DNA of 64,000 bases, taken from NCBI RefSeq assembly GCF_006376685.1, contig NZ_VEWL01000015.1, positions 36,716 through 100,715 of the forward strand, in the 5' to 3' direction. The notes under the pieces are model-generated. The model was not told the origin of the DNA and ran no database searches. It saw nothing but the letters and a program-made list of their open reading frames with translations. This stretch comes from Ochrobactrum teleogrylli. GTDB lineage: Bacteria > Pseudomonadota > Alphaproteobacteria > Rhizobiales > Rhizobiaceae. The position numbers were made by a program, and so were the translations under genes. Below, one piece after another: positions 28,225 through 36,397 of the stretch (position 1 is the first letter of the stretch; every line of letters begins with the position of its first letter).

Positions 28225-29331
28225 ATGACAAGCGCAACCACGCGCAAGGCCACGGCAGACGACATCGATGCGTTATTGCGCATCGAAGAGCGCTGTTTCG
28301 AAACAGACCGCATTTCCCGACGCTCCTTTCGCGCCCTGATCGCGCGCCCCACTGCGGAAACCATCATTGCGGAAGCTGACGGCCAGATCATCGGCTATGC
28401 GATGATCCTTTTCCGGCACGGTACGGCACTGGCGCGGCTCTATTCGATTGCCGTTGATCCGGATGCAGGCGCCAAGGGGATCGGCGCGCTTTTGCTCCAG
28501 GCGGCAGAGACGGCCGCCTTTGAGCATGACCGTCCGCTGCTACGGCTTGAAGTGCGCGAGGACAATGCGCGGGCGATCGCTCTTTACAAGCGCCACGGCT
28601 ATCGCCCGATTGGGCGCTATCTCGATTATTATGCCGACCATTCCAACGCCTTGCGTTTCGAAAAGACGGTGCGCGGAGGCGTGCCTCTGGCAACACCATT
28701 TGCCTATTACCGGCAGACGACCGATTTCACCTGTGGTGCGGCCTGCCTGATGATGGCGCTTGCCCGGCACAAGCCCGGAACCGCGCTCGATCCGGTGCTG
28801 GAAATCCGCCTGTGGCGCGATGCAACCACGATCTACATGATGTCCGGGCCGGGCGGCTGCGAACCTTTCGGCCTTGCCGTCGCCGGGCACGAGCATGGAT
28901 TGAAGGCATCCATCATCGTCTCCATTGAGGATATGCTGTTTCTGCAATCGGTGCGTTCGGAAAAGAAGCGCCGGGTGATGCGGCTTGCGCAAACCGATTT
29001 CCGCCAGCGCACGGAAGCCTATGGCATTCCGGTTGAATATCGCGGTTTCACTTTGTTCGACATCATCACGGCGCTGCGGCGGGGCGCGTCGGTGATCGTT
29101 CTGATCAGCGGCTATCTCATGTTCGGCAACAAGGTGCCGCATTGGGTGCTCGTCCATGGCGAAGATGGCCGTCACATTTTTATTCATGATCCGTGGGTGG
29201 AAGAGAAACAGGGCGAAAGCATCGCCGATGCGGCCAATGTGCCGGTTCCCTTCCACATCTTCGACCGCATCGCCCGCTTCGGCAGCGATGGGCTGAGAGC
29301 AGCTGTGATTCTCGAAAAAGGGACAGACTGA
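28225..29331 (+). CDS. GNAT acetyltransferase fused to a C39-like peptidase
   Basis: A 368-residue two-domain protein. Residues about 1-145 are a RimI-like GNAT domain (ALLRIEERCFETDRISRRSF; LYSIAVDPDAGAKGIGALLL; LRLEVREDNARAIALYKRHGY); the acetyl-CoA loop reads GAKGIG, without the usual Q/R in first place. Residues about 155-368 are a C39-like papain-fold domain with QTTDFTC (C170), H306 in VPHWVLVHG and D322 in FIHDPW, a complete triad. The last base of its stop codon is the first base of the RimK-like gene, so the two are translationally coupled. Such trios are proposed to make or trim peptide tags; substrates are unknown. Confidence 0.88.
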   Translation: MTSATTRKATADDIDALLRIEERCFETDRISRRSFRALIARPTAETIIAEADGQIIGYAMILFRHGTALARLYSIAVDPDAGAKGIGALLLQAAETAAFEHDRPLLRLEVREDNARAIALYKRHGYRPIGRYLDYYADHSNALRFEKTVRGGVPLATPFAYYRQTTDFTCGAACLMMALARHKPGTALDPVLEIRLWRDATTIYMMSGPGGCEPFGLAVAGHEHGLKASIIVSIEDMLFLQSVRSEKKRRVMRLAQTDFRQRTEAYGIPVEYRGFTLFDIITALRRGASVIVLISGYLMFGNKVPHWVLVHGEDGRHIFIHDPWVEEKQGESIADAANVPVPFHIFDRIARFGSDGLRAAVILEKGTD

Positions 29332-30848
29332 TGACGATCTGCGTCATTCTCGTTGGGCGCCTCTCGGATATCGACAATGGCGCGACACCGCACAAGGTCA
29401 TGACCAATCGCGATTATCTCGCACATCCGGCCCTGTTCAACGGCCAGCAGCGCCCGCGCATTATCAACCTGTCGCGGAGCTATACCTATCAAAGCCGCGG
29501 CTATTATGCCTCGCTTCTGGCGGAGGCGCGCGGTCACCGGATCATTCCGTCCGTCGAGACGATGATTGATCTGTCCGAACGGCGGCTCTATGAGAATGCC
29601 ATTCCCGAACTGGAAGACATGCTCAACAAGGCGTTGGGCAAGCATCCCGAAAAAGCGCCAGAAACCATCCACGTCCATTTCGGGCTGGCCGAGAACCCGG
29701 AATTCGAGCGTTTCGGCAGGCTATTGTTCGACTGGTTCCGTGCGCCGTCGCTGGAAGTAACGGTCAAGCCCGGCGAGTGGGCGCGTATCCAGAAAATCGG
29801 CTTTGCCAATATTGCGAAATTCTCAAAACATCAAAAGGAGCGTTTCGAGGATGCGCTCGACCGCTATACGCAGCGCGAATGGCGGGCGGCCAAGCCAAAG
29901 GTTCCGGCCCGTTATACGGTCGCCACGCTCTGCGATCCGAAAGAGGCGATGCCGCCTTCATCCATGGCGTCACTGAAGCATTGGGCGAAGATCGCAGCGC
30001 GCCTCGGCGTTGAAGTGGACCCCATCGGCAGGAAGGACCTGTCGCGACTTGCCAATTACGATGCGTTGTTCATCCGCGAAACCACGTCGATTTCCAACCA
30101 TACCTATCGCTTTGCGCGACGGGCGCAGCAGGAAAACATGCCGGTCATCGACGATCCGATTTCGATGATCCGCTGCACCAACAAGGTTTATCTGCACGAA
30201 CTGATGCAGGCCAACGATGTGGCCGTGCCGCAGACCGTGATGATTGCGGGCGAGGAGGATCTGGAGCGGGCCGCCGATATGCTGGGCTTTCCGCTGGTCA
30301 TCAAGATACCGGATTCGTCCTTCTCGCGCGGGGTGAAGAAGGTGAAGGATATTGCCGAGCTGAAGGCGTTGGCGATGCTGTGGCTTCAGGACAGCGATCT
30401 TCTGCTGGCGCAGAAATATATGCCGACCCGGTTCGACTGGCGTGTGGGCGTCCTCGACGGCAAGCCGCTCTTCATCTGTCAGTATATGATGGCGAAAAAC
30501 CACTGGCAGATCGTCAAGCACGATACGGGCGGCAAACCGCTTGAGGGCGGCTTTCGCACCTATACGCTGGCGGATGCGCCCAAAGCGGTTCTGGAAACCG
30601 GCCTGCGCGCTGCGCGGTGTATTGGCGATGGATTATACGGTGTCGATCTGAAGGAGACGGATGACGGTGTCGTGGTGATCGAAGTCAATGACAATCCCAA
30701 TCTCGAACACGGCATCGAGGATGCGGCGGAAAAAGACGACGTCTGGATCAATCTGACCCGCTGGTTCATCGATCGGCTGGATCGCAAACAGCGTATCCCG
30801 GAAGAGTTGAAAGCAGTACCTGCCCAGCCCAGGCTGGTACTGCTCTAA
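29331..30848 (+). CDS. RimK-like ATP-grasp ligase with RLAN N-terminal domain
   Basis: A 505-residue cytoplasmic enzyme. The N-terminal ~170 residues (CVILVGRLSDIDNGATPHKVMTNRDYL; IINLSRSYTYQSRGYYASLLAEARGHR) match the RLAN domain that accompanies a branch of RimK-like ligases. From about 190 on is the ATP-grasp fold: DDPISMIRCTNKVYLHELMQ, FPLVIKIPDSSFSRGVKKV, and the Mg-binding VVVIEVNDNPNLEHGIEDA. RimK relatives ligate amino acids to peptide or protein C-termini. The start ATG overlaps the preceding stop (TGATG). No other substrate gene is obvious apart from the 45-codon ORF upstream of the pair. Confidence 0.88.
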   Translation: MTICVILVGRLSDIDNGATPHKVMTNRDYLAHPALFNGQQRPRIINLSRSYTYQSRGYYASLLAEARGHRIIPSVETMIDLSERRLYENAIPELEDMLNKALGKHPEKAPETIHVHFGLAENPEFERFGRLLFDWFRAPSLEVTVKPGEWARIQKIGFANIAKFSKHQKERFEDALDRYTQREWRAAKPKVPARYTVATLCDPKEAMPPSSMASLKHWAKIAARLGVEVDPIGRKDLSRLANYDALFIRETTSISNHTYRFARRAQQENMPVIDDPISMIRCTNKVYLHELMQANDVAVPQTVMIAGEEDLERAADMLGFPLVIKIPDSSFSRGVKKVKDIAELKALAMLWLQDSDLLLAQKYMPTRFDWRVGVLDGKPLFICQYMMAKNHWQIVKHDTGGKPLEGGFRTYTLADAPKAVLETGLRAARCIGDGLYGVDLKETDDGVVVIEVNDNPNLEHGIEDAAEKDDVWINLTRWFIDRLDRKQRIPEELKAVPAQPRLVLL

Positions 30849-30862
30849 TTCTTCGTTTTTAC

Positions 30863-30905
30863 GCGCATCTTTTCCGAAAACCGGCTCCCGCTTTTCGGGA
30901 TGCGC
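30863..30905. repeat. rhizobial-type palindromic repeat after the RimK-like gene
   Basis: GCGCATC ... GATGCGC encloses CCGAAAA ... TTTTCGG around CCGGCTCCCGC, a two-level inverted repeat. Sequences of this kind (GCGCATCTTTTCCGAAAACCGG) are common between genes in Rhizobiales. It may end transcription of the RimK-like gene. Confidence 0.7.
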
Positions 30906-30935
30906 TCTAAAATCTGATCATTGCTTTACGCCGGA

Positions 30936-31292
30936 TTACATCGGCGTGAAGCAGACCTTGGTATGTCCGGCGCCGATGAAGCCGAGACGGCTTGCAGCAC
31001 CCTTGGAGAGATCCAGCACGCGTCCCTTGATGAACGGGCCGCGGTCGTTGATGCGCACGACGAGCGACTTGCCATTTCTCTGATTGGTAACTTTGACCTT
31101 GCTGCCAAGCGGCAGGGAGCGGTGCGCTGCGGTCAATCCGGCTGGGTTCATACGTTCACCCGAAGCCGTGCGGGAGGTCAGGGCGTACCAGGAGGCACCG
31201 CCGCATTGCTGTGCCGAGGCTTCGATTGCGCTGACAGCGAGAAGGCTGGTTGCTGCAAAGCCGAGCATAGCCATACGGGTCTTGAAGTTCAT
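30936..31292 (-). CDS. rlpA: RlpA-like septal ring / double-psi beta-barrel protein
   Basis: A 118-residue exported protein with a signal peptide ([27 protein letters not shown]). The mature part is a single RlpA domain: [38 protein letters not shown] and [28 protein letters not shown], with the conserved H of AAHRSLPLG and D of NDRGPF used by RlpA lytic transglycosylases. There is no lipobox and no SPOR domain, so it is a short soluble periplasmic form. It is convergent with the RimK-like gene. Confidence 0.88.
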   Translation of the reverse strand: MNFKTRMAMLGFAATSLLAVSAIEASAQQCGGASWYALTSRTASGERMNPAGLTAAHRSLPLGSKVKVTNQRNGKSLVVRINDRGPFIKGRVLDLSKGAASRLGFIGAGHTKVCFTPM

Positions 31293-31865
31293 ACCAGTTC
31301 CACTAGTTGTTAACGGGGCGCTTTGACAGTTTTGCTGAGAAAGACCTGAGCGAAGTGGAATCTAAATGTGGCGATGACGTGGTTCGAATGAGAACATTAT
31401 GCGATAATTGAATCTATATCCGCAGCGGAATATCATCCTATACTATGCGTTGTTTACTTATATTTCGAAACATAACTGAGGAATATTTTGAAGGATTCGG
31501 TTCTGTTGCTGTAAAGGCGTTTACGATTCGTTAGGAATCTGACGCGTCGCTTCGTGTGGCCTTGTTTTATGCGGTGGAATCCAAGAAAAACTGCTTTTAG
31601 CGGTTCTACCGCTGTCGCCTGATCCTACAATTTTTATTTGTAGCGCAAGTTTTAAAGCCTCTTCTAAAAGTTGTCGAAATGCGGCGTTTTCCGGGCAAAA
31701 ATGCAATTTCGCCGTGTGTGTGGCAATTTTTACAGGTCGGTTTTTTCTTATCCACAGGCCGGAAAACGGCGCTTATGACGTTTCTTTGACCGTGCAGCCA
31801 GTGCAATTTATGGAAGAAATCCTGCTATAAGCCTGTTGCGAACAGGTGCGATTTCAACGGAAAAC
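31293..31865. other. 573-base intergenic region, AT-rich
   Basis: No gene is convincing here; the only frame of note (31521-31706, minus) has no family features. A single perfect DnaA-box sequence TTATCCACA lies at 31748-31756. The right end carries a promoter candidate for the DUF454 gene (31786-31814) and a short inverted repeat CCTGTT-GCG-AACAGG at 31832-31846. Confidence 0.5.
31786..31814 (+). promoter_or_regulatory. candidate promoter of the DUF454 gene
   Basis: TTGACC (31786-31791), a 17-base spacer and TATGGA (31809-31814) lie about 50 bases before the ATG. The CCTGTT/AACAGG inverted repeat follows within the predicted leader. Confidence 0.45.
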
Positions 31866-32282
31866 ATGCAGGACGATCATCCCGACACGAACAAGAATGC
31901 CTCCGTTCCGGCGATATCCGCTGGCAAGCGGGCGCTCTATCTCGTACTGGGCTTTGTCATGCTGGCGCTTGGCATCATCGGCGCCGTCTTGCCAGTCATG
32001 CCGACGACCATCTTCATCATTCTGGCGGCCTGGTTCTTTGCGCGGTCTTCGCCCAAACTTGAAGCGCGGCTTCTTGCCGACCCGCGTTTCGGCCCGCTGA
32101 TCGTCAAGTGGCGTGACCGTGGCGCGATACCACCAAAGGCAAAGCTCTATGCCTGCCTGGGCATGCTTGTCGGCTACGGTTTTTTCTGGTGGGGCGCCCG
32201 TCCTGGTCCGCTGCTGGCGATTGCGGTGACCATCTTCATGCTGGGCTCTGCCGCCTATGTGCTTTCTCGGCCCAGCGAGTAA
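31866..32282 (+). CDS. YbaN-like DUF454 inner-membrane protein
   Basis: A 138-residue membrane protein with three to four hydrophobic segments. LVLGFVMLALGIIGAVLPVMPTTIFIILAAWFFARSSPKLEARLL is the DUF454 signature (GxxLPxxPTTPF-like), and GFFWWGARPGPLLAIAVTIFMLGSAAYVL follows. Function unknown; E. coli YbaN is the named member. The ATG at 31866 is chosen as the first good start, since a TTG at 31836 would lie over the inverted repeat. Confidence 0.85.
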   Translation: MQDDHPDTNKNASVPAISAGKRALYLVLGFVMLALGIIGAVLPVMPTTIFIILAAWFFARSSPKLEARLLADPRFGPLIVKWRDRGAIPPKAKLYACLGMLVGYGFFWWGARPGPLLAIAVTIFMLGSAAYVLSRPSE

Positions 32283-32341
32283 CCGCTTTAAACCCTCATC
32301 CCTTCGCGATAAGAGTGGCGTCATCGTTATGGGAGCCACTG

Positions 32342-33517
32342 ATGAATTTGCCTGCCGTCAATCCGCTGATCGATCAACTCTCCGCGCCGCCCATTCCGGC
32401 TGTGCAGGCCTGGGCGCGGGATTATGACGGCAGCCACGGCCCGCTGATCGATCTTTCGCAGGCGGTTCCGGGCTATCCGCCGCATCCCGACATGCTGCGC
32501 TTTCTGGGCGAGGCGGCGGGTTCGCTCGCCTGCGCAGGCTACGGGCCGATTGAAGGCGAGGCTGGGCTGCGTCAGGCCTATGCCGGACATGTCGGCTCGC
32601 TTTATGGCGCTTCGATTGAAGCGCGCAATGTGCATGTCACATCCGGCTGCAATCAGGCTTTCATCGCGGCCATCATGTGCGTGGCTGGGAGCGGCGATAC
32701 GGTGCTGACGACCGACCCGTTCTATTTCAACCACCGTTCGTCACTGGAAATGCTTGGCATCAAGCCGGCTTCCTTTCCCTGCCGTGCTGAAAATGGCTTT
32801 GTGCCGATGGTTGAGGATGTGCGGGCGGCGCTGCATCCCGGTGTGAAGGCGCTGACGCTTGTTTCCCCGAACAACCCGACCGGCGCGGTCTACCCGCCGG
32901 AACTGCTCGGCCAGATCTATGCGCTGTGCCGCGCCAACGGCACGTGGCTGATCCTCGATGAAACCTATCGCGATTTTCTGCCGAATGCTGGAGATGCGCC
33001 ACATGGGTTGTTCGGTGAGGCCGACTGGCCGTCGCATCTGATCCAGCTCTACAGCTTCTCGAAATCCTTCTGCATTCCGGGGCATCGTCTGGGGGCCATT
33101 GTTGCAGGCGTCGATATGGTGGCCAATATAGCCAAGGTGATGGATAATCTGCAAATCTGCGCCACACGTGCGCCGCAGGTGGCCGTTGCCCGCGCGCTTA
33201 CGCCGCTGGAAGCATGGCGCAACGAGAACCGCAAGGAAATCGCGCGCCGGGCTGCAGCACTTCGCTCCGTCATGGCGGCTGTCGATGGCTGGCGTGTTGA
33301 AGCGGTTGGGGCCTATTTCGCCTTCGTGCGGCACCCTTTCGAGGGCCTATCATCGGTGACGGTTGCAGAGCGCCTTGCGAAGTCGCTCGGCATTGTCACA
33401 TTGCCGGGTGTCTTCTTCGGTGAAGGACAGGAAGCCTTTCTGCGCTTTGCCTTTGCCAACGCCGATGTGGCGGGCATCGAAGCCACGGGAGCCCGTTTGC
33501 CAAGCTTACGGCTTTGA
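32342..33517 (+). CDS. PLP-dependent class I/II aminotransferase
   Basis: A 391-residue fold-type I enzyme. SLACAGYGPIEGEAGLRQAYAGHV and VHVTSGCNQAFIAAI bind cofactor phosphate; SPNNPTGAVYPPELL is the aminotransferase core, LILDETYRDF carries the PLP-pyridine aspartate, and SFSKSFCIPGHRLGAIV carries the Schiff-base lysine. The amino donor is not readable; the group includes aspartate/aromatic transaminases. GGGAG precedes the ATG at 32342. It stands between DUF454 and the phosphate regulon; it replaces phoR in the position that gene holds in some rhizobia. Confidence 0.88.
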   Translation: MNLPAVNPLIDQLSAPPIPAVQAWARDYDGSHGPLIDLSQAVPGYPPHPDMLRFLGEAAGSLACAGYGPIEGEAGLRQAYAGHVGSLYGASIEARNVHVTSGCNQAFIAAIMCVAGSGDTVLTTDPFYFNHRSSLEMLGIKPASFPCRAENGFVPMVEDVRAALHPGVKALTLVSPNNPTGAVYPPELLGQIYALCRANGTWLILDETYRDFLPNAGDAPHGLFGEADWPSHLIQLYSFSKSFCIPGHRLGAIVAGVDMVANIAKVMDNLQICATRAPQVAVARALTPLEAWRNENRKEIARRAAALRSVMAAVDGWRVEAVGAYFAFVRHPFEGLSSVTVAERLAKSLGIVTLPGVFFGEGQEAFLRFAFANADVAGIEATGARLPSLRL

Positions 33518-33595
33518 TTCCCATAACAGTTCCAGCAGCTCTTCCATGGCATCCAAAGTCCCACACAATTGGTGGAGGGTGGATTGCTACAAACC

Positions 33596-33624
33596 TGTAA
33601 CATTACTGTCATATGAATGTAATA
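33596..33624 (+). promoter_or_regulatory. PHO box upstream of pstS
   Basis: Three 7-base units at 11-base spacing, CTGTAAC (33596), CTGTCAT (33607) and ATGTAAT (33618), match the PhoB-binding consensus CTGTCAT with 4-base AT-rich spacers. The site is 65 bases before pstS, and PhoB is encoded at the far end of the same cluster, so phosphate-starvation control is very likely. Confidence 0.87.
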
Positions 33625-33688
33625 TAGAGCGCGTAGACGGCTACTGACGCTAATCGTCATAGGCTTTTTACAACAGGAGCTGCTGCTC

Positions 33689-34735
33689 ATGAACAAGATG
33701 ATTTCCTCGACCGCGGCGCTGGCCATTGCCGCCGTTCTGTCGGTTTCCGCTGCCCAGGCGCGCGATCAGATTCAGGTTGCCGGTTCCTCCACCGTGCTGC
33801 CTTATGCAAAGATCGTCGCTGAAACCTTCGGCGAAACCTATCCGAACTTCAAGACGCCGGTTGTTGAATCGGGCGGTTCGGGCGCCGGCATCAAGGAATT
33901 CTGCAAGGGCGTCGGTGAAAACACCATCGACATCGCCAATGCATCGCGCGCCATGAAGGATTCGGAACTGAAGTCGTGCGTTGACGCTGGCGTCAAGGAC
34001 GTTCAGGAAGTGCGCTTCGGTTATGACGGCATCGTCTTCGCAACCGACGCCAAGGGTCCGGATTGGAAGCTGAAGCCGGAAGACGTCTACAAGGCTCTGG
34101 CCGCCAAGGTTGTTGTCGATGGCAAGCTGGTCGACAATCCAAACACCAAGTGGAACCAGGTGAACCCGAACCTGCCGGATTGGGACATTGCTGCCTATAT
34201 CCCGGGCGAAAAGCACGGCACCCGTGAAGTTTTCGAAGAAAAGGTTCTGGCCGACGGCTGCAAGCACTCCGGCGCTCTGGACGAAATCAAGAAGGCCGGT
34301 CTTGACGACAAGGCCGCCGCTTCGGCCTGTATCGCAGTGCGTAAGGACGGCAAGGCTGTCGACATCGACGGCGACTATGCTGAAACGCTGGCGCGCATCG
34401 ACTCCAACAAGACCGGCGTTGGCGTTTTCGGCCTCTACTTCTTCGAAAACAATGCCGACAAGCTGAAGGTTGCGACCGTCAACGACATCACGCCATCGGC
34501 TGCGACCGTCGCCTCGGGTGAATATCCGGTTTCGCGCCCGCTGTTCTTCTACGTGAAGAAGGCTCACCTCGGCGTCGTGCCGGGCCTCAAGGAATATGTC
34601 GATTTCTTCCTGAACGACCAGATGATCGGTCCTGACGGCCCGCTCGCTGAATATGGTCTGGTTCCGGCTCCGGATGCAGAACGCGAAGCACAGCGCGCCG
34701 CCTTCACCGAAGGCAAGACGCTGGCTGCAAAGTAA
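33689..34735 (+). CDS. pstS: phosphate-binding periplasmic protein PstS
   Basis: A 348-residue substrate-binding protein with a signal peptide cut near SAAQA (about residue 23). The mature start RDQIQVAGSSTVLPYAKIVAETF and VVESGGSGAGIKEFCKG, then IDIANASRAMKD, form the phosphate site typical of PstS/PhoX. AGGAG lies 10 bases before the ATG. It is the first gene of pstSCAB-phoU-phoB and is followed by a hairpin that may keep PstS more abundant than the membrane parts. Confidence 0.95.
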   Translation: MNKMISSTAALAIAAVLSVSAAQARDQIQVAGSSTVLPYAKIVAETFGETYPNFKTPVVESGGSGAGIKEFCKGVGENTIDIANASRAMKDSELKSCVDAGVKDVQEVRFGYDGIVFATDAKGPDWKLKPEDVYKALAAKVVVDGKLVDNPNTKWNQVNPNLPDWDIAAYIPGEKHGTREVFEEKVLADGCKHSGALDEIKKAGLDDKAAASACIAVRKDGKAVDIDGDYAETLARIDSNKTGVGVFGLYFFENNADKLKVATVNDITPSAATVASGEYPVSRPLFFYVKKAHLGVVPGLKEYVDFFLNDQMIGPDGPLAEYGLVPAPDAEREAQRAAFTEGKTLAAK

Positions 34736-34748
34736 GTCTAAATCTGTG

Positions 34749-34780
34749 GAACGCGGGGATGAAACCTCCCCGCGTTCTTC
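34749..34780 (+). terminator. hairpin between pstS and pstC, probable partial terminator
   Basis: GAACGCGGGG and CCCCGCGTTC form a perfect 10-bp stem with a 9-base loop and a short TTCTCC tail. It lies 14 bases after pstS. Confidence 0.65.
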
Positions 34781-34891
34781 TCCTTTCGCGCCATTCTAAT
34801 ATGAGAGGCGCAATCGCGCGGAACTGACAGTCTGGTCATTGGGGACACGTCTATGTCGTTTCGCATTTTTCAGGGCAACCGGGGAAATTGA

Positions 34892-36397
34892 ATGTCCTTC
34901 TTTCTGGTTCTCGTCAGCGTCATTGCAATCGGGTTGGTCGGCTTCTTTATTGGCCGTCAGCGCGCCGTTGCACTGGACAAAGCGCAGCCTGTCGCGCCCC
35001 AAGGTTCGGGGCAAGGATCGACGGCCGAGAAAATGCATTCCCGCCCGCATTATCATGGCTGGTGGGTTTTCCTCGTTTCTGCATTGCCTGCAGTGCTGTT
35101 TCTTGCCGTCTGGGCTGTCGGATCGTCCGTCTATCTCGATCACAGCGCCACCGCACGACTACCCGATGCCGTCGAGGATGGTTCTTACACCAATCGCAGC
35201 CTTCAGCTCGGAATGGTGCGCGGCCTCGCCAACGGGCTTGAGCGCCTGACACCGGCTGAGCTGGAAAGCTTCCCGACCAACTATCAGGATGCGCGCTCGG
35301 TTCTCGGCAACAAGGGCGTGGCTCTCGCAACCGAGGGGCAGGACTATATGGTGCCGATCGCCCTCTATCTGAAGAAGGCGACGGACCTCACGCACACGAT
35401 CGGCGCTGCCGTGGCGCTGGTCATTGCGGTTGCCGGTCTGATTTTCGGTCTTTCCACGATCAACCGCCGCATGCGCGCCCGCAACAATGTCGAGCGCATC
35501 GTGCTGTGGGGGCTGATCGCCGCGTCGGGCATCGCCATTCTGACCACTGTCGGCATCATCTGTTCGATGCTGTTTCAGACGATCAGCTTCTTTCAGTCGG
35601 TTTCGCCGTGGAATTTCTTCTTCGGTACGGTCTGGGATCCCCGCTTTGCTGCTGCCGGTTCCGGCGGTGAGACGGGCCAGTTCGGCCTGATCCCGCTTCT
35701 GGCCGGTACGCTCTATATCGCGCTGGTCGCTATGCTGTTCGCGGTTCCGGTCGGTCTGTTCGCCGCCATCTACATGGCCGAATATGCCTCGCCGCGCGTG
35801 CGCACGGTGGTCAAGCCGGTGCTTGAACTGCTCGCCGGTATTCCCAGTATCGTCTACGGCTTCTTCGCCCTTGTGACGGTCGGCCCGTTCCTGCGTGATC
35901 TTTCCGCCGCGATTGCGGGCGGTCAGGGCTTCATCATGGCGCAGAGCGTTTTGACCGCTGGTCTTGTCATGGGCGTGATGCTCATCCCATTCGTGTCGTC
36001 GCTCTCCGACGACATCATCACCGCCGTGCCGCGCACGCTGCGCGACGGCTCGCTCGGTCTTGGCGCCACCCGCTCCGAAACCGTCAAGCGCGTTGTCCTG
36101 CCAGCGGCTCTGCCGGGCATTGTCGGCGCACTTTTGATGACCGCTTCACGCGCCATCGGCGAAACCATGATCGTGGTTCTGGCGGCAGGCGTTGCGGCGC
36201 GTATCAACATCAACCCATTCGACGCGATGACCACCATCACGGTGAAAATCGTCAATCAGCTGACCGGCGACCTTGAGTTCAACTCGCCGCAGACGCTGGT
36301 TGCCTTTGCACTTGGCATCACGCTTTTCGTCCTGACGCTGATCATGAACATCTTTGCGCTGCATATCGTGCGCAAGTACCGGGAGCAGTACGAATAA
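34892..36397 (+). CDS. pstC: phosphate ABC transporter permease PstC (long form)
   Basis: A 501-residue inner-membrane permease. The N-terminal ~200 residues add a membrane helix (FFLVLVSVIAIGLVGFFIG), a second one (WWVFLVSALPAVLFLAVWAV) and a periplasmic part that E. coli PstC lacks; this long form is usual in alphaproteobacteria. The ABC permease domain follows with GLFAAIYMAEYA, IVYGFFALVTVGPFL and the ATPase-contact loop LRDGSLGLGATRSETVKRVVLPAALPGI. Its stop overlaps pstA by one base (TAATG). Confidence 0.95.
   Translation: MSFFLVLVSVIAIGLVGFFIGRQRAVALDKAQPVAPQGSGQGSTAEKMHSRPHYHGWWVFLVSALPAVLFLAVWAVGSSVYLDHSATARLPDAVEDGSYTNRSLQLGMVRGLANGLERLTPAELESFPTNYQDARSVLGNKGVALATEGQDYMVPIALYLKKATDLTHTIGAAVALVIAVAGLIFGLSTINRRMRARNNVERIVLWGLIAASGIAILTTVGIICSMLFQTISFFQSVSPWNFFFGTVWDPRFAAAGSGGETGQFGLIPLLAGTLYIALVAMLFAVPVGLFAAIYMAEYASPRVRTVVKPVLELLAGIPSIVYGFFALVTVGPFLRDLSAAIAGGQGFIMAQSVLTAGLVMGVMLIPFVSSLSDDIITAVPRTLRDGSLGLGATRSETVKRVVLPAALPGIVGALLMTASRAIGETMIVVLAAGVAARININPFDAMTTITVKIVNQLTGDLEFNSPQTLVAFALGITLFVLTLIMNIFALHIVRKYREQYE

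Noticed and set aside
31521..31706. A 61-codon minus-strand frame in the gap before DUF454.
   Set aside because: It has no ribosome site, no family features and low-complexity AT-rich sequence; likely chance.
31748..31756. Perfect DnaA-box TTATCCACA in an AT-rich 573-base gap, a possible replication origin.
   Set aside because: Only one box was seen, with no cluster of further boxes, no dnaA, parAB or repABC gene nearby, and no obvious AT-rich 13-mer repeats; a 9-base match is expected by chance in 64 kb.
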